A program made the position numbers and the translations under genes. Below are positions 7,274 through 13,814 of a stretch of 14,115 nt of DNA, piece after piece (the first letter of the stretch is position 1; the number at the start of each line of letters is the position of its first letter). This DNA is from Burkholderiales bacterium UBA2463. Lineage in GTDB: Bacteria > Pseudomonadota > Gammaproteobacteria > Burkholderiales > Burkholderiaceae_A. The DNA lies in assembly GCA_002342295.1 (NCBI GenBank), contig DDPR01000010.1, positions 140,241 through 154,355 of the forward strand, given 5' to 3'. A model generated the notes under the pieces. It was not told the origin of the DNA. It ran no database searches and worked only from the letters and a program-made list of their open reading frames with translations.

Positions 7274-8680
7274 CTAGGGCCTGTTCGATCGGAAGTGGTG
7301 CGCGATGAGCTTGACCAGCAAGGCCGAGGCACGTCGAGAGGCGGGACCATCGGCACGACTTGTGAGCGCAATCGGCACGCGCGCACCCAGAACCACGCCA
7401 CAGCCCAAGGCGCCCGCAAGGTACTCGAGCTGCTTGCTGAGCATGTTTCCACTCTCGAGATCGGGAACCACCAAAATCTCAGCGTCACCCGCAACGGGCG
7501 AGGAAATACCCTTGATGTGAACCGCCTCAAGAGAGACCGCATTGTCAAAAGCCAGCGGCCCATCAAGCACGCCACCCCGGATCTGTCCGCGATCGGCCAT
7601 CTTGCAGAGCGCAGCCGCATCGATCGTCGAGGGGATGTCTGGCGTCAGGGTCTCAACCGCCGAGAGAATGGCCACCTTCGGGCACTCCCGGCCCAGCATC
7701 AAGGCGAGGTCGATCGCGTTCTGCACGATGTCGCGCTTTTCAAGAAGAGTTGGCCTGATGTTGAGAGCGGCATCGGTGATGAGGATGGGCTTGTTGTAGA
7801 GCGGCACATCGAATCGAAACACATGACTCAGCCTGCGCCCCGTGCGAAGCGCCTTCGTGCTGACCACCTCGTGCATCAACTCATCGGTGTGAAGGCTCCC
7901 CTTCATGAGGCCCTCGAACTCCCCAGCAGCGGCCATCTGCGCGGCCCGCTCGGCAGACTCGTGGCTATGAGCGGTATCCACAATGACAAAGGGCGTTAGA
8001 TCGAGTCCCACCTGCTCCGCCAAAGCCCGCATCTTGCCCTCCGGGCCAATCAGGGTGGGAACGATAAAGCCCATCTCGGCCGCCTCGATGGCTCCCCGCA
8101 GAGAGCCCTCATCACAGGGATGTACCACCCCACATCGCACGGGCTCCTGGCCAGCGGCCCGATCAAGAAGAACCTTCAGCCGCGCCTCGGGCTCAAAGAT
8201 TTGAAAGCGGGGGGCGTGGATGATCGGTTTCTTCATCTTCTCGAGCGGTGCGAGCACTGTGGCCTCGCCCTCGAGCACCACCGCACCCTTCTGATTCACC
8301 ACCTGACAGGCCAAGACCACAATCTTCTTGTCCTCTCTCTTGGAGGACACACGCACTGTCGCCGTGACCGTGTCGTTTAAGTGCACGGGACGCATGAACT
8401 TCAGACTCTGACCCAAATAGATCGTGCCCGGGCCCGGAAAGCGCGTCCCAAGAATCGTCGAGAGCAAGGAGGCCGTCCACATACCGTGTCCAACCACTTC
8501 ATGCAAAGGCGTGTGGCTTGCGTACTCCGGGTCAAGGTGAGCCGGGTTGGTATCGAGCGAGACCGCGGCAAAGGCCTGGATGTCATCCTGCGAGAGCGTT
8601 CGGGACAGCGAAAAACTCTGGCCCTCCACAATCTCGTCAAACGTGGTGTTCTCAACAATCAATTCGTGGCTGTCAGTCAT
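7274..8680 (-). CDS. Bifunctional MaoC-like enoyl-CoA hydratase / phosphate acyltransferase
   Basis: This 468-residue fusion has two domains. The N-terminal part (about 10-145) is a hot-dog MaoC-type (R)-specific hydratase with the hydratase-2 motif DTNPAHLD (catalytic pair D43 and H48) and VGHGM (63-67). The C-terminal part (about 165-465) is a phosphotransacylase of the Pta/Ptb family. It starts at the VVHPCDEGSLRGAIEAAE block (185-202) and includes the GSLHTDELMHEVV and SGNMLSKQLEYLAGALG segments. It lacks the long N-terminal domains of E. coli Pta. It would hydrate enoyl-thioesters and exchange acyl-CoA with acyl-phosphate, which the kinase encoded upstream converts to acid plus ATP. It is the last gene of the operon, 18 bases after the FabI-like gene. 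The start is ATG at 8680 behind a GA-repeat ribosome site. This fusion is known in betaproteobacteria. The acyl chain length used cannot be told. Confidence 0.92.
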   Translation of the reverse strand: MTDSHELIVENTTFDEIVEGQSFSLSRTLSQDDIQAFAAVSLDTNPAHLDPEYASHTPLHEVVGHGMWTASLLSTILGTRFPGPGTIYLGQSLKFMRPVHLNDTVTATVRVSSKREDKKIVVLACQVVNQKGAVVLEGEATVLAPLEKMKKPIIHAPRFQIFEPEARLKVLLDRAAGQEPVRCGVVHPCDEGSLRGAIEAAEMGFIVPTLIGPEGKMRALAEQVGLDLTPFVIVDTAHSHESAERAAQMAAAGEFEGLMKGSLHTDELMHEVVSTKALRTGRRLSHVFRFDVPLYNKPILITDAALNIRPTLLEKRDIVQNAIDLALMLGRECPKVAILSAVETLTPDIPSTIDAAALCKMADRGQIRGGVLDGPLAFDNAVSLEAVHIKGISSPVAGDAEILVVPDLESGNMLSKQLEYLAGALGCGVVLGARVPIALTSRADGPASRRASALLVKLIAHHFRSNRP

Positions 8681-8683
8681 ATT

Positions 8684-8694
8684 TCTCTCTCTCT
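8684..8694 (-). promoter_or_regulatory. GA-dinucleotide ribosome-binding site of maoC-pta
   Basis: On the minus strand, five and a half GA repeats (AGAGAGAGAGA) lie three bases from the ATG of maoC-pta, in the 18-base gap after the FabI-like stop codon. They provide the only purine-rich site for that start. The anti-Shine-Dalgarno sequence could pair with GAG in several registers. Confidence 0.55.
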
Positions 8695-8698
8695 GGGC

Positions 8699-9472
8699 TT
8701 AGGCCATAAAGTGAAAGCCGGCATCGACGTAGATGGTCTGCCCTGTCATGCCAGATGATTCAGGTGCACACAAAAAGGCAGCGAGGTTGGCAATCTCCTC
8801 GAGGGTAACCAGTCGCCCCAGGGCGCTGCGCTGAGCGGACTCTTTCATGAGCGCATCAAAATCCTGAATGCCCGAGGCGGCCCGTGTGGGGACTGGACCA
8901 GGCGAGACCGCATGAACGCGAACCTTCTGCGCACCAAGTTCAGAGGCCATGTAGCGCACGAGAGACTCCAGAGAGGCCTTTACTGGCCCCATCAAGCCAT
9001 AGTGCGGAACCACCTCGTCAGCGCCATGGTAGGTCATGGTGAGAAGGCTCCCTCCCTGTGGCATATGTGGACTCACCAAGCGCGCCAGCTCAGCAAAGGA
9101 GTGGCACGAAATCGACATGGCCCGAGCGAAGCCCTCACGCGTCGAATCAACGACCCGTCCGTGGAGCTCCTCAAGCGGCGCCCAAGCAATCGAGTGGACC
9201 ACAAAGTCAAAGTGCCCCATCTGATCAAGACCCGCCTGTACAAAAGCCTCAAGCTCTCCAGCCTGCTCCACATTGCAGGTCTTGAGGCTCACCCCCAGGG
9301 GGTCCGTCACCGGCGCCGCAAATCCCCTTGCCTTCTCATTCAAACAGCTCACCAGAAGCTCGGCGCCCAGGCTATGCAGCTGCCGGATAACCGCTGCTGC
9401 AATGCTGTGTTCATTGGCAAGCCCCAACACCAGGCCCCGACGACCATCTAGACGACACATTCCCATCGACAT
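8699..9472 (-). CDS. fabI: Enoyl-ACP reductase, FabI family (short-chain dehydrogenase fold)
   Basis: This 257-residue NAD(P)H-dependent enoyl reductase carries out the last reduction of the fatty-acid elongation cycle. The FabI-type glycine-rich motif is GLANEHSIAAAVI (17-29). The catalytic set is Y148, Y158 and K165 in TYHGADEVVPHYGLMGPVK, with the same spacing as Y146/Y156/K163 of E. coli FabI. The RAASGI segment (197-202) corresponds to the substrate loop. The C-terminus GMTGQTIYVDAG is standard. Three ATGs crowd the start (codons 1, 3, 5). The first, at 9472, has AAGGAG five bases upstream, so I chose it. It lies 14 bases after the ackA stop and 18 before maoC-pta. Because it sits in an acyl-CoA/acyl-phosphate operon, it may be a second, specialised FabI rather than the essential copy; that is inference. 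Confidence 0.9.
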   Translation of the reverse strand: MSMGMCRLDGRRGLVLGLANEHSIAAAVIRQLHSLGAELLVSCLNEKARGFAAPVTDPLGVSLKTCNVEQAGELEAFVQAGLDQMGHFDFVVHSIAWAPLEELHGRVVDSTREGFARAMSISCHSFAELARLVSPHMPQGGSLLTMTYHGADEVVPHYGLMGPVKASLESLVRYMASELGAQKVRVHAVSPGPVPTRAASGIQDFDALMKESAQRSALGRLVTLEEIANLAAFLCAPESSGMTGQTIYVDAGFHFMA

Positions 9473-9477
9473 AAGAA

Positions 9478-9483
9478 CTCCTT
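9478..9483 (-). promoter_or_regulatory. Strong ribosome-binding site of the fabI-like gene
   Basis: AAGGAG on the minus strand stands five bases from the ATG at 9472, in the 14-base gap after the ackA TAA. It decides between the three closely spaced ATGs in favour of the first. Confidence 0.75.
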
Positions 9484-9486
9484 TTT

Positions 9487-10713
9487 TTAAAGCTGTAGCG
9501 GCAGGTCATGCCTGCGATCCGATTTAAGCGCGCGCAGAGCTGACTCTGCGGCCACCCGTCCCTCGTCCGTCGGAATCACCCAGACTTCGGCGCTGCTTGC
9601 GGGGTCCTGGATGGGCAAAGTCTCACTCCCTCGAGCCTGCGCGTTGGCTTCTGGCAGCAGCCTAACGCCAAGATGGGCGAGGCCCTCGCAGACCGATGCG
9701 CGCAGGGCCGCATCGTGCTCGCCGATGCCGCCGGTGAAGGCGATAGCATCAAGGCCACCCATCACCGCGATCAATGCGCCCGCCTCCCGAATAATTCGAT
9801 GCGCGTAGAGCTCAATCGCAAAATGAGCATCCGGGCTGTTGGAGTCTCGCAGGCGACGCATGTCAGCCGAAATGCCAGACACCCCAAGAAGACCAGACTC
9901 CTTGTAGAGCAGCCGGCCAATTCGGTCAGCCGTCCAGCCCTCTGCGAGCAGGTAGAGCAGAACGCCCGGATCGATGGAACCAGAGCGAGTGCCCATCAGC
10001 AGGCCATCGAGAGCAGAAAACCCCATGGAGGAGGCCTGGCTGAGCCCCTTGACTGCGGCACACAGAGAGGAGCCGCTACCAAGGTGAGCCATCAGTAATC
10101 GCCCTTGGGCCGCCTCCGAGCGACGCATAAGACGCGTACTGACGTATTCATAAGAGAGGCCGTGAAAACCATAGCGTCGAACACCCTCGGCATAAAAACT
10201 CCTGGGCAGGCCAAAGTGGCTCTCAAGTTCAGACATGGTCTTGTGGAAGGCCGTATCAAAGCAGCCCACCTGCGGTACTTCTGGGAACGCAGCTCGGCAA
10301 GCCCTCACCCCTGCGAGGTTATGAGGCTGGTGAAGCGGGGCCAGAGGACACAGCCTCTCAAGGGCCGAAAGGGCTGGCTCGCCCAGGACGACCGGCTCAC
10401 AGAACACATCCCCGCCATGAACGATGCGATGGGCCACGGCCACGAGAGGGCGGCCTTTGAGCACCTCCAAAAGAAGGTCTTTCAGGGCCTCTAGCGCCAC
10501 CTCCATATTGGACCTTGGAGGTTTGGCGGCCTCGAGGATCTTCTCCCGCACAGCTCCATCGGCCTTAACCGACAGGCGCGGGCGGCCCGAGGGCTCTAGC
10601 CCTTCAATAAGGCCACTAACGTGCGCCGCCTCCACGTGCAGCGCATCGACCACCGTGTAGAGCGCAAACTTCACGCTCGAAGAGCCGATGTTGACGGCGA
10701 GCACATCCGACAT
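9487..10713 (-). CDS. ackA: Acetate/propionate kinase
   Basis: This 408-residue member of the acetokinase (ASKHA) family reversibly converts acyl-phosphate plus ADP to acetate or another short acid plus ATP. The family residues are all present: N8 in NIGSSSVKF, R96 in HRIVHGG, H128, D153 in FDTAFH, H184 in YGFHG, R243 in GTRSGSIDPG, FTGGIGEH (326-333) and E384 in PTDEG. The Ser-rich HLGSGSSLCA (210-219) replaces the more common HLGNGAS. The ATG at 10713 has GGAGGA five bases upstream and puts the N-terminus at the family position. An ATG 51 bases further upstream would add an unrelated leader and was rejected. It is the first gene of ackA–fabI–maoC-pta and diverges from ppk2. Acetate, propionate or butyrate preference cannot be decided here. 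Confidence 0.95.
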   Translation of the reverse strand: MSDVLAVNIGSSSVKFALYTVVDALHVEAAHVSGLIEGLEPSGRPRLSVKADGAVREKILEAAKPPRSNMEVALEALKDLLLEVLKGRPLVAVAHRIVHGGDVFCEPVVLGEPALSALERLCPLAPLHQPHNLAGVRACRAAFPEVPQVGCFDTAFHKTMSELESHFGLPRSFYAEGVRRYGFHGLSYEYVSTRLMRRSEAAQGRLLMAHLGSGSSLCAAVKGLSQASSMGFSALDGLLMGTRSGSIDPGVLLYLLAEGWTADRIGRLLYKESGLLGVSGISADMRRLRDSNSPDAHFAIELYAHRIIREAGALIAVMGGLDAIAFTGGIGEHDAALRASVCEGLAHLGVRLLPEANAQARGSETLPIQDPASSAEVWVIPTDEGRVAAESALRALKSDRRHDLPLQL

Positions 10714-10718
10714 TGCCT

Positions 10719-10725
10719 TCCTCCC
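10719..10725 (-). promoter_or_regulatory. Ribosome-binding site that fixes the ackA start
   Basis: GGGAGGA on the minus strand lies five bases upstream of the ATG at 10713. The upstream in-frame ATG at 10764 has no comparable site. This supports a 408-residue AckA. Confidence 0.75.
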
Positions 10726-10780
10726 AGTAGGGCTTATCGTCCCACAGTTGGGCGGGCAAACCACTCCGGCTGGCCAGACC

Positions 10781-10802
10781 GCGTGTCACAAAACAGACAC
10801 GC
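10781..10802. promoter_or_regulatory. Perfect inverted repeat between ackA and ppk2 (possible operator)
   Basis: GCGTGTC, eight bases (ACAAAACA), then GACACGC form a perfect 7-bp inverted repeat. It lies in the 138-base gap between the divergent ackA and ppk2 starts, about 68 bases from the ackA start and 49 from the ppk2 start. Its position and symmetry suit a binding site for a dimeric regulator acting on both promoters. A T-rich tail is missing, so it does not look like a terminator. I do not recognise the motif as belonging to a named regulator. I see nothing else convincing in this gap beyond weak promoter-like hexamers. Confidence 0.5.
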
Positions 10803-10842
10803 TAACTGCTTAGCCTCGAACTTCATTCACCCGCCGAGCCCC

Positions 10843-10846
10843 GGAG
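10843..10846 (+). promoter_or_regulatory. Ribosome-binding site that fixes the ppk2 start
   Basis: GGAG, five bases before the ATG at 10852, supports that start. The open frame continues another 77 codons upstream into the 5' end of ackA, with no ribosome site and no PPK2-like sequence. Confidence 0.6.
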
Positions 10847-10851
10847 ATCCC

Positions 10852-11784
10852 ATGCCCGATACCGAAGCGTTCAAACAGTCGATGATCAACCGCGCCGAAG
10901 AGGATCTCCTTGACGGCTACGATGAGGAGCTCGAGATGGAACTCGACGACGATCGCCTCGATGCGCTACTCATGGATGTACCCAGCCAGGGCCCCGTGCG
11001 CGAGGGCACCATCGACCGGCGCGTCTACTTCCGTGAGCTGTTTCGCCTACAGGGCGAGCTCGTCAAACTACAAGACTGGGTGGTCCATAAAAAACTTAAG
11101 GTCTGCATCCTGTTCGAGGGTCGAGACGCTGCGGGAAAGGGCGGGGCGATTAAGCGCATCACTCAGCGCCTCAACCCCCGGGTGGCCCGAGTGGTGGCCC
11201 TGCCCGCGCCTAACGAGCGCGAGCGCACCCAGTGGTACTTCCAGCGATACGTTGCGCACCTCCCAGCTGCAGGAGAGATCGTCCTTTTCGACCGCAGCTG
11301 GTACAACCGCGCAGGCGTTGAGCGGGTGATGGGCTTTTGCACCGACGAGCAGTACGAGGAGTTTTTTCGAAGCGTCAATGGCTTTGAGCAAATGCTTGTG
11401 CGCTCAGGCATCGTGCTTCTCAAGTACTGGTTCTCGATCACCGACGATGAGCAACACCTGCGATTCACCATGCGCATCAAAGATCCGCTCAAACAGTGGA
11501 AGCTCTCGCCCATGGACCTTGAGTCCCGCCGACGCTGGGAGGAGTACACCAAGGCCAAGGAGGTAATGCTCGAGCGCAGCCATACCCCCGAGGCTCCGTG
11601 GTGGATTGTGGAAGGCGTAGACAAGAAAAAGGCGCGTCTAAACTGCATGCAACATCTTCTGGAGCAGATCCCGTACGAAGAGGTCGACCACCCCACCGTG
11701 ACACTGCCCGAGCGCGTGCACAACCCGGACTACATTCGTCACCCCGTGCCACCCGAGATGATTGTCCCCGACCGTTACAAGTAG
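10852..11784 (+). CDS. ppk2: Polyphosphate kinase 2 (class I-like)
   Basis: PPK2 enzymes transfer phosphate between polyphosphate and nucleotides, typically making NTP from NDP, or the reverse. The 310-residue protein has a strongly acidic N-terminal stretch (16-42). A single P-loop kinase domain follows, with Walker A FEGRDAAGKGG (88-98), the LPAPNERERTQWYFQRYV lid-side segment (117-134), and Walker B plus downstream motif LFDRSWYNRAGVE (145-157). KDPLKQWKLSPMD (210-222) and the C-terminal SHTPEAPWW block are typical of single-domain, ADP/GDP-phosphorylating PPK2. The start at 10852 is chosen from the ribosome site and the family N-terminus. It diverges from ackA across a gap with an inverted repeat. 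Its end is 23 bases from the end of the convergent M20 gene. Direction of catalysis and nucleotide preference are not readable. Confidence 0.95.
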   Translation: MPDTEAFKQSMINRAEEDLLDGYDEELEMELDDDRLDALLMDVPSQGPVREGTIDRRVYFRELFRLQGELVKLQDWVVHKKLKVCILFEGRDAAGKGGAIKRITQRLNPRVARVVALPAPNERERTQWYFQRYVAHLPAAGEIVLFDRSWYNRAGVERVMGFCTDEQYEEFFRSVNGFEQMLVRSGIVLLKYWFSITDDEQHLRFTMRIKDPLKQWKLSPMDLESRRRWEEYTKAKEVMLERSHTPEAPWWIVEGVDKKKARLNCMQHLLEQIPYEEVDHPTVTLPERVHNPDYIRHPVPPEMIVPDRYK

Positions 11785-11807
11785 AGTCGCTGCGGAGTAC
11801 AGTGCGC

Positions 11808-13019
11808 TCAGGCCAGCAGCCTGTGCGCCAGCGCGGACCAAAACTGCGCGCCAATCGGAATGAGTCGATCGTTGAAGTCGTAGCTCGGGTTATGAAGGGC
11901 GCAAGGGCCCAACCCATGACCCTCCGCGCGATGACCTCCCGAGAGGTCACCATTTCCCAGAAAGATGTAACTGCCCGGTCGCTCAAGGAGCATGTAAGCA
12001 AAATCCTCCGCGCCCATGGTGGGCTCAACCGGCATCACCACCAGCGACTCCCCAACAAGGTCTCGAGCCACGTTGGCTGCAGCAAGGGTGGGTTCGGGGT
12101 GATTCACCGTGGGCGGGTACTGACGATCAAAGACCAACGCCGCACTGGCTCCAAAGGCTTTGGGCAATTCCTCGCAAATGCGTGTCATGGCCTGCTCGAT
12201 GCGGTCAAGCGCCTCGATGCTGAAAGTGCGTACCGTGCCACGCAGGGTCGCCTGATCGGGAATGACATTAATGGCCTCGCCCGCGTTCACCTGAGTCACC
12301 GAGATGACCACCGCGTCTACGGGCTTGCTCGTGCGGGTCACAACCGATTGAAAAGCCTGGATGAGATGGGTCGCCACCAAGACGGGGTCTACGCCAAGGT
12401 GCGGCATGGCTGCGTGGGCGCCCTTCCCCTTTACGAGAATAGAGAACTGGTTGCTTGAGGCCATCATGGGGCCGGGGTTCAAGCCAAAGCAGCCCTCGGC
12501 TAGGCCCGGCCAGTTGTGGATAGCAAAGACCTGTTCACAGTCAAAGCGCTGAAAAAGGCCATCGTCAATCATGGCCTTCGCGCCCCCACCGCCCTCCTCT
12601 GCGGGCTGGAAAATGAGGTGCACCGTCCCGGCAAAGTCTCTGGAATCGCAAAGGAGGCGGGCTCCAGCCAGCAGCATGGCTGTGTGGCCATCATGTCCAC
12701 AGGCATGCATCTTTCCGGCAACGGTGCTCGCGTGTGCAAAGGTATTGCGCTCCGTCATGGGAAGCGCATCCATATCGGCTCGCAGGCCAATCGCTCGCGC
12801 AGCGTGCCCACCCCCCTTTCGGCCGCGAATCACTCCAACGACGCCCGTTCCTCCAATACCCTCGTGGATCTCGTCCACGCCCATCACCCGCAGAGAGTCG
12901 ACCACGACCTGAGCCGTGCGAACCTCCTCGAACTTCAGTTCTGGGTGGGCGTGAATGTCTCTTCGCACCTCCGTGAATGGCTTGAGACGCTCGATAAGAG
13001 AACTGTCAATTTGGCGCAT
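11808..13019 (-). CDS. M20-family metal-dependent amidohydrolase (hippurate hydrolase / N-acyl-amino-acid hydrolase type)
   Basis: This 403-residue cytosolic M20D-type hydrolase cleaves an amide bond of an N-acylated amino acid or similar compound; the natural substrate cannot be told. The fold begins with RRDIHAHPELKFEE (19-32). The dinuclear metal site is visible as C107 and H109 in MHACGHDGH, E141-E142 in PAEEGGGG, H168 in HNWPG, and H376 in LHNPSYDFND. The dimerisation-domain segment GKGAHAAMPH (198-207) is also present. The ATG at 13019 was chosen because the family N-terminus starts there. The frame stays open for 64 more codons, but these lie under the divergent response-regulator gene and have no family similarity. 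The ribosome site is weak. It probably shares a short divergent promoter region with the regulator gene. Confidence 0.92.
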   Translation of the reverse strand: MRQIDSSLIERLKPFTEVRRDIHAHPELKFEEVRTAQVVVDSLRVMGVDEIHEGIGGTGVVGVIRGRKGGGHAARAIGLRADMDALPMTERNTFAHASTVAGKMHACGHDGHTAMLLAGARLLCDSRDFAGTVHLIFQPAEEGGGGAKAMIDDGLFQRFDCEQVFAIHNWPGLAEGCFGLNPGPMMASSNQFSILVKGKGAHAAMPHLGVDPVLVATHLIQAFQSVVTRTSKPVDAVVISVTQVNAGEAINVIPDQATLRGTVRTFSIEALDRIEQAMTRICEELPKAFGASAALVFDRQYPPTVNHPEPTLAAANVARDLVGESLVVMPVEPTMGAEDFAYMLLERPGSYIFLGNGDLSGGHRAEGHGLGPCALHNPSYDFNDRLIPIGAQFWSALAHRLLA

Positions 13020-13079
13020 GAAAAGATTATGTCCTAGCCACGATTGATGAGCGCAATGAGCCTGCCTACACTGCGGACT

Positions 13080-13694
13080 ATGCGAATTCTGGTTGTGGAA
13101 GATGACGCCAATCTGCGTGCCCTCTACCGCTCGTTGCTGGAGTCGCTCGGGCACGAGGTGGACGAGTCCACCAATGCGCAGGATGCGCTGGCCATGCTCA
13201 TGGGTGACCATGAGATTGAGCTGGTCATCCTCGACCTTGGTCTGCCGCCTGTCACCGACGGATTCTCAGAGGGCATTCGGTTTCTCAACGATGCGCGCAA
13301 GCACAACGCTCACCTCAAGGTCATCGTGGCCTCGAGCCAGAGTCAGAACGAGGCCCTGTTGCGCTGCGTGGAGGCGGGTGCATTCGACATCCTCACCAAG
13401 CCTTTCACGAAAGATGGAGTCACTTTTGCCATTCACCGCGCCCAACGTTTCATAGAGGCGGAGCGACGGCTGAGGGGTCTCGACAGGAAGTTTCCCGTCA
13501 TGGTCGTGGCGGATGCCACCACGGATGACGCGCTGAGACTGGCCCGCGACGAGGTGATGGAGCGACTCATTCGGTCGGTGCTCTTCGAGACTCGACACAA
13601 TGTGTCTGAGGCTTCGCGAAGACTCAATGTCACGCGTGAGCAGCTCTACTACTACCTGAAGAAGTTCGGTATCGACCGCCCGGCCGAGGACTAG
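13080..13694 (+). CDS. Response regulator: receiver domain plus Fis-type helix-turn-helix
   Basis: From the ATG at 13080 this is a 204-residue two-component regulator. The receiver domain (about 1-122) starts MRILVVEDD and has the acidic pair E7/D8 (with D9), phospho-acceptor D52 in LDLGLPP, the switch S85 in VIVASS and K107 in LTKPF. A linker (about 123-155) leads to a Fis-type helix-turn-helix (about 157-197), NVSEASRRLNVTREQLYYYL, as at the end of NtrC-type proteins. There is no AAA+ domain, so it should not activate sigma-54 directly; RegA/PrrA-type regulators have this layout. In-frame ATGs at 13047 and 13056 are alternatives. None of the three has a strong ribosome site, and I chose the one giving the standard receiver N-terminus. 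No histidine kinase is in the window. Its targets are unknown; the neighbouring M20 and pilus genes are candidates. Confidence 0.87.
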   Translation: MRILVVEDDANLRALYRSLLESLGHEVDESTNAQDALAMLMGDHEIELVILDLGLPPVTDGFSEGIRFLNDARKHNAHLKVIVASSQSQNEALLRCVEAGAFDILTKPFTKDGVTFAIHRAQRFIEAERRLRGLDRKFPVMVVADATTDDALRLARDEVMERLIRSVLFETRHNVSEASRRLNVTREQLYYYLKKFGIDRPAED

Positions 13695-13720
13695 CCAAGG
13701 CCCGTCAACTCGCCTGACAT

Positions 13721-13742
13721 CGGCCAGTTGCCCAACTGGTCG
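13721..13742 (+). promoter_or_regulatory. Long perfect hairpin after the response-regulator gene
   Basis: A near-perfect inverted repeat centred on CCAGTTGCCCAACTGG extends outward by two further pairs and one G·T. This gives about nine stacked pairs around a GCCC loop. It begins 26 bases after the regulator stop and is not followed by a T-run, so it is an atypical intrinsic terminator at best. It could instead be a regulator binding site or leader structure for the pilus gene 73 bases downstream. Confidence 0.5.
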
Positions 13743-13775
13743 TAGGCGGCCCGGAGCAAGACAGTTGCGCCTGAA

Positions 13776-13795
13776 CCAGCCCACCCCGGGGCTGG
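13776..13795 (+). promoter_or_regulatory. GC-rich hairpin just upstream of the pilus-gene ribosome site
   Basis: CCAGCCC and GGGCTGG form a perfect 7-bp stem around a 6-base loop. It ends seven bases before the AGGAG of the SCPU-domain gene. If transcribed, it would sit at the 5' side of the ribosome site, where such stems often stabilise mRNA or tune translation. No known riboswitch fold was recognised around it. Confidence 0.45.
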
Positions 13796-13802
13796 ATACA
13801 TC

Positions 13803-13807
13803 AGGAG
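13803..13807 (+). promoter_or_regulatory. Ribosome-binding site of the SCPU-domain gene
   Basis: AGGAG lies seven bases before the ATG at 13815. It supports that start and a genuine gene that continues beyond the window. Confidence 0.75.
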
Positions 13808-13814
13808 ATTCGTC

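Noticed and set aside
7260..7280. An inverted repeat (GCCCT...AGGGC) at the end of maoC-pta as a terminator
   Set aside because: It has only five pairs, an 11-base loop and no T-run on the minus strand, and it overlaps the stop codon. It is too weak to call.
7295..7999. A 234-codon plus-strand open frame opposite maoC-pta
   Set aside because: It lies wholly antisense to the phosphotransacylase domain, with no start signal and no recognisable domain.
9481..9489. A run of seven A on the minus strand at the ackA stop codon, resembling a slippery site
   Set aside because: The run begins within the TAA stop itself, so slippage would still leave a stop codon and would not fuse ackA to fabI.
11598..12458. 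A 286-codon plus-strand open frame spanning the end of ppk2 and the antisense of the M20 gene
   Set aside because: It crosses two well-supported genes in other frames, has no ribosome site and no recognisable domain. It is a by-product of GC-rich codon use.
13020..13211. A 64-codon N-terminal extension of the M20 protein
   Set aside because: It lies under the divergent response-regulator gene and shows no family similarity. The M20 fold begins normally at 13019.
13695..13814. A cyclic di-GMP riboswitch before the pilus gene
   Set aside because: The conserved GEMM core sequences and tetraloop are not visible. The two hairpins are simple stems.
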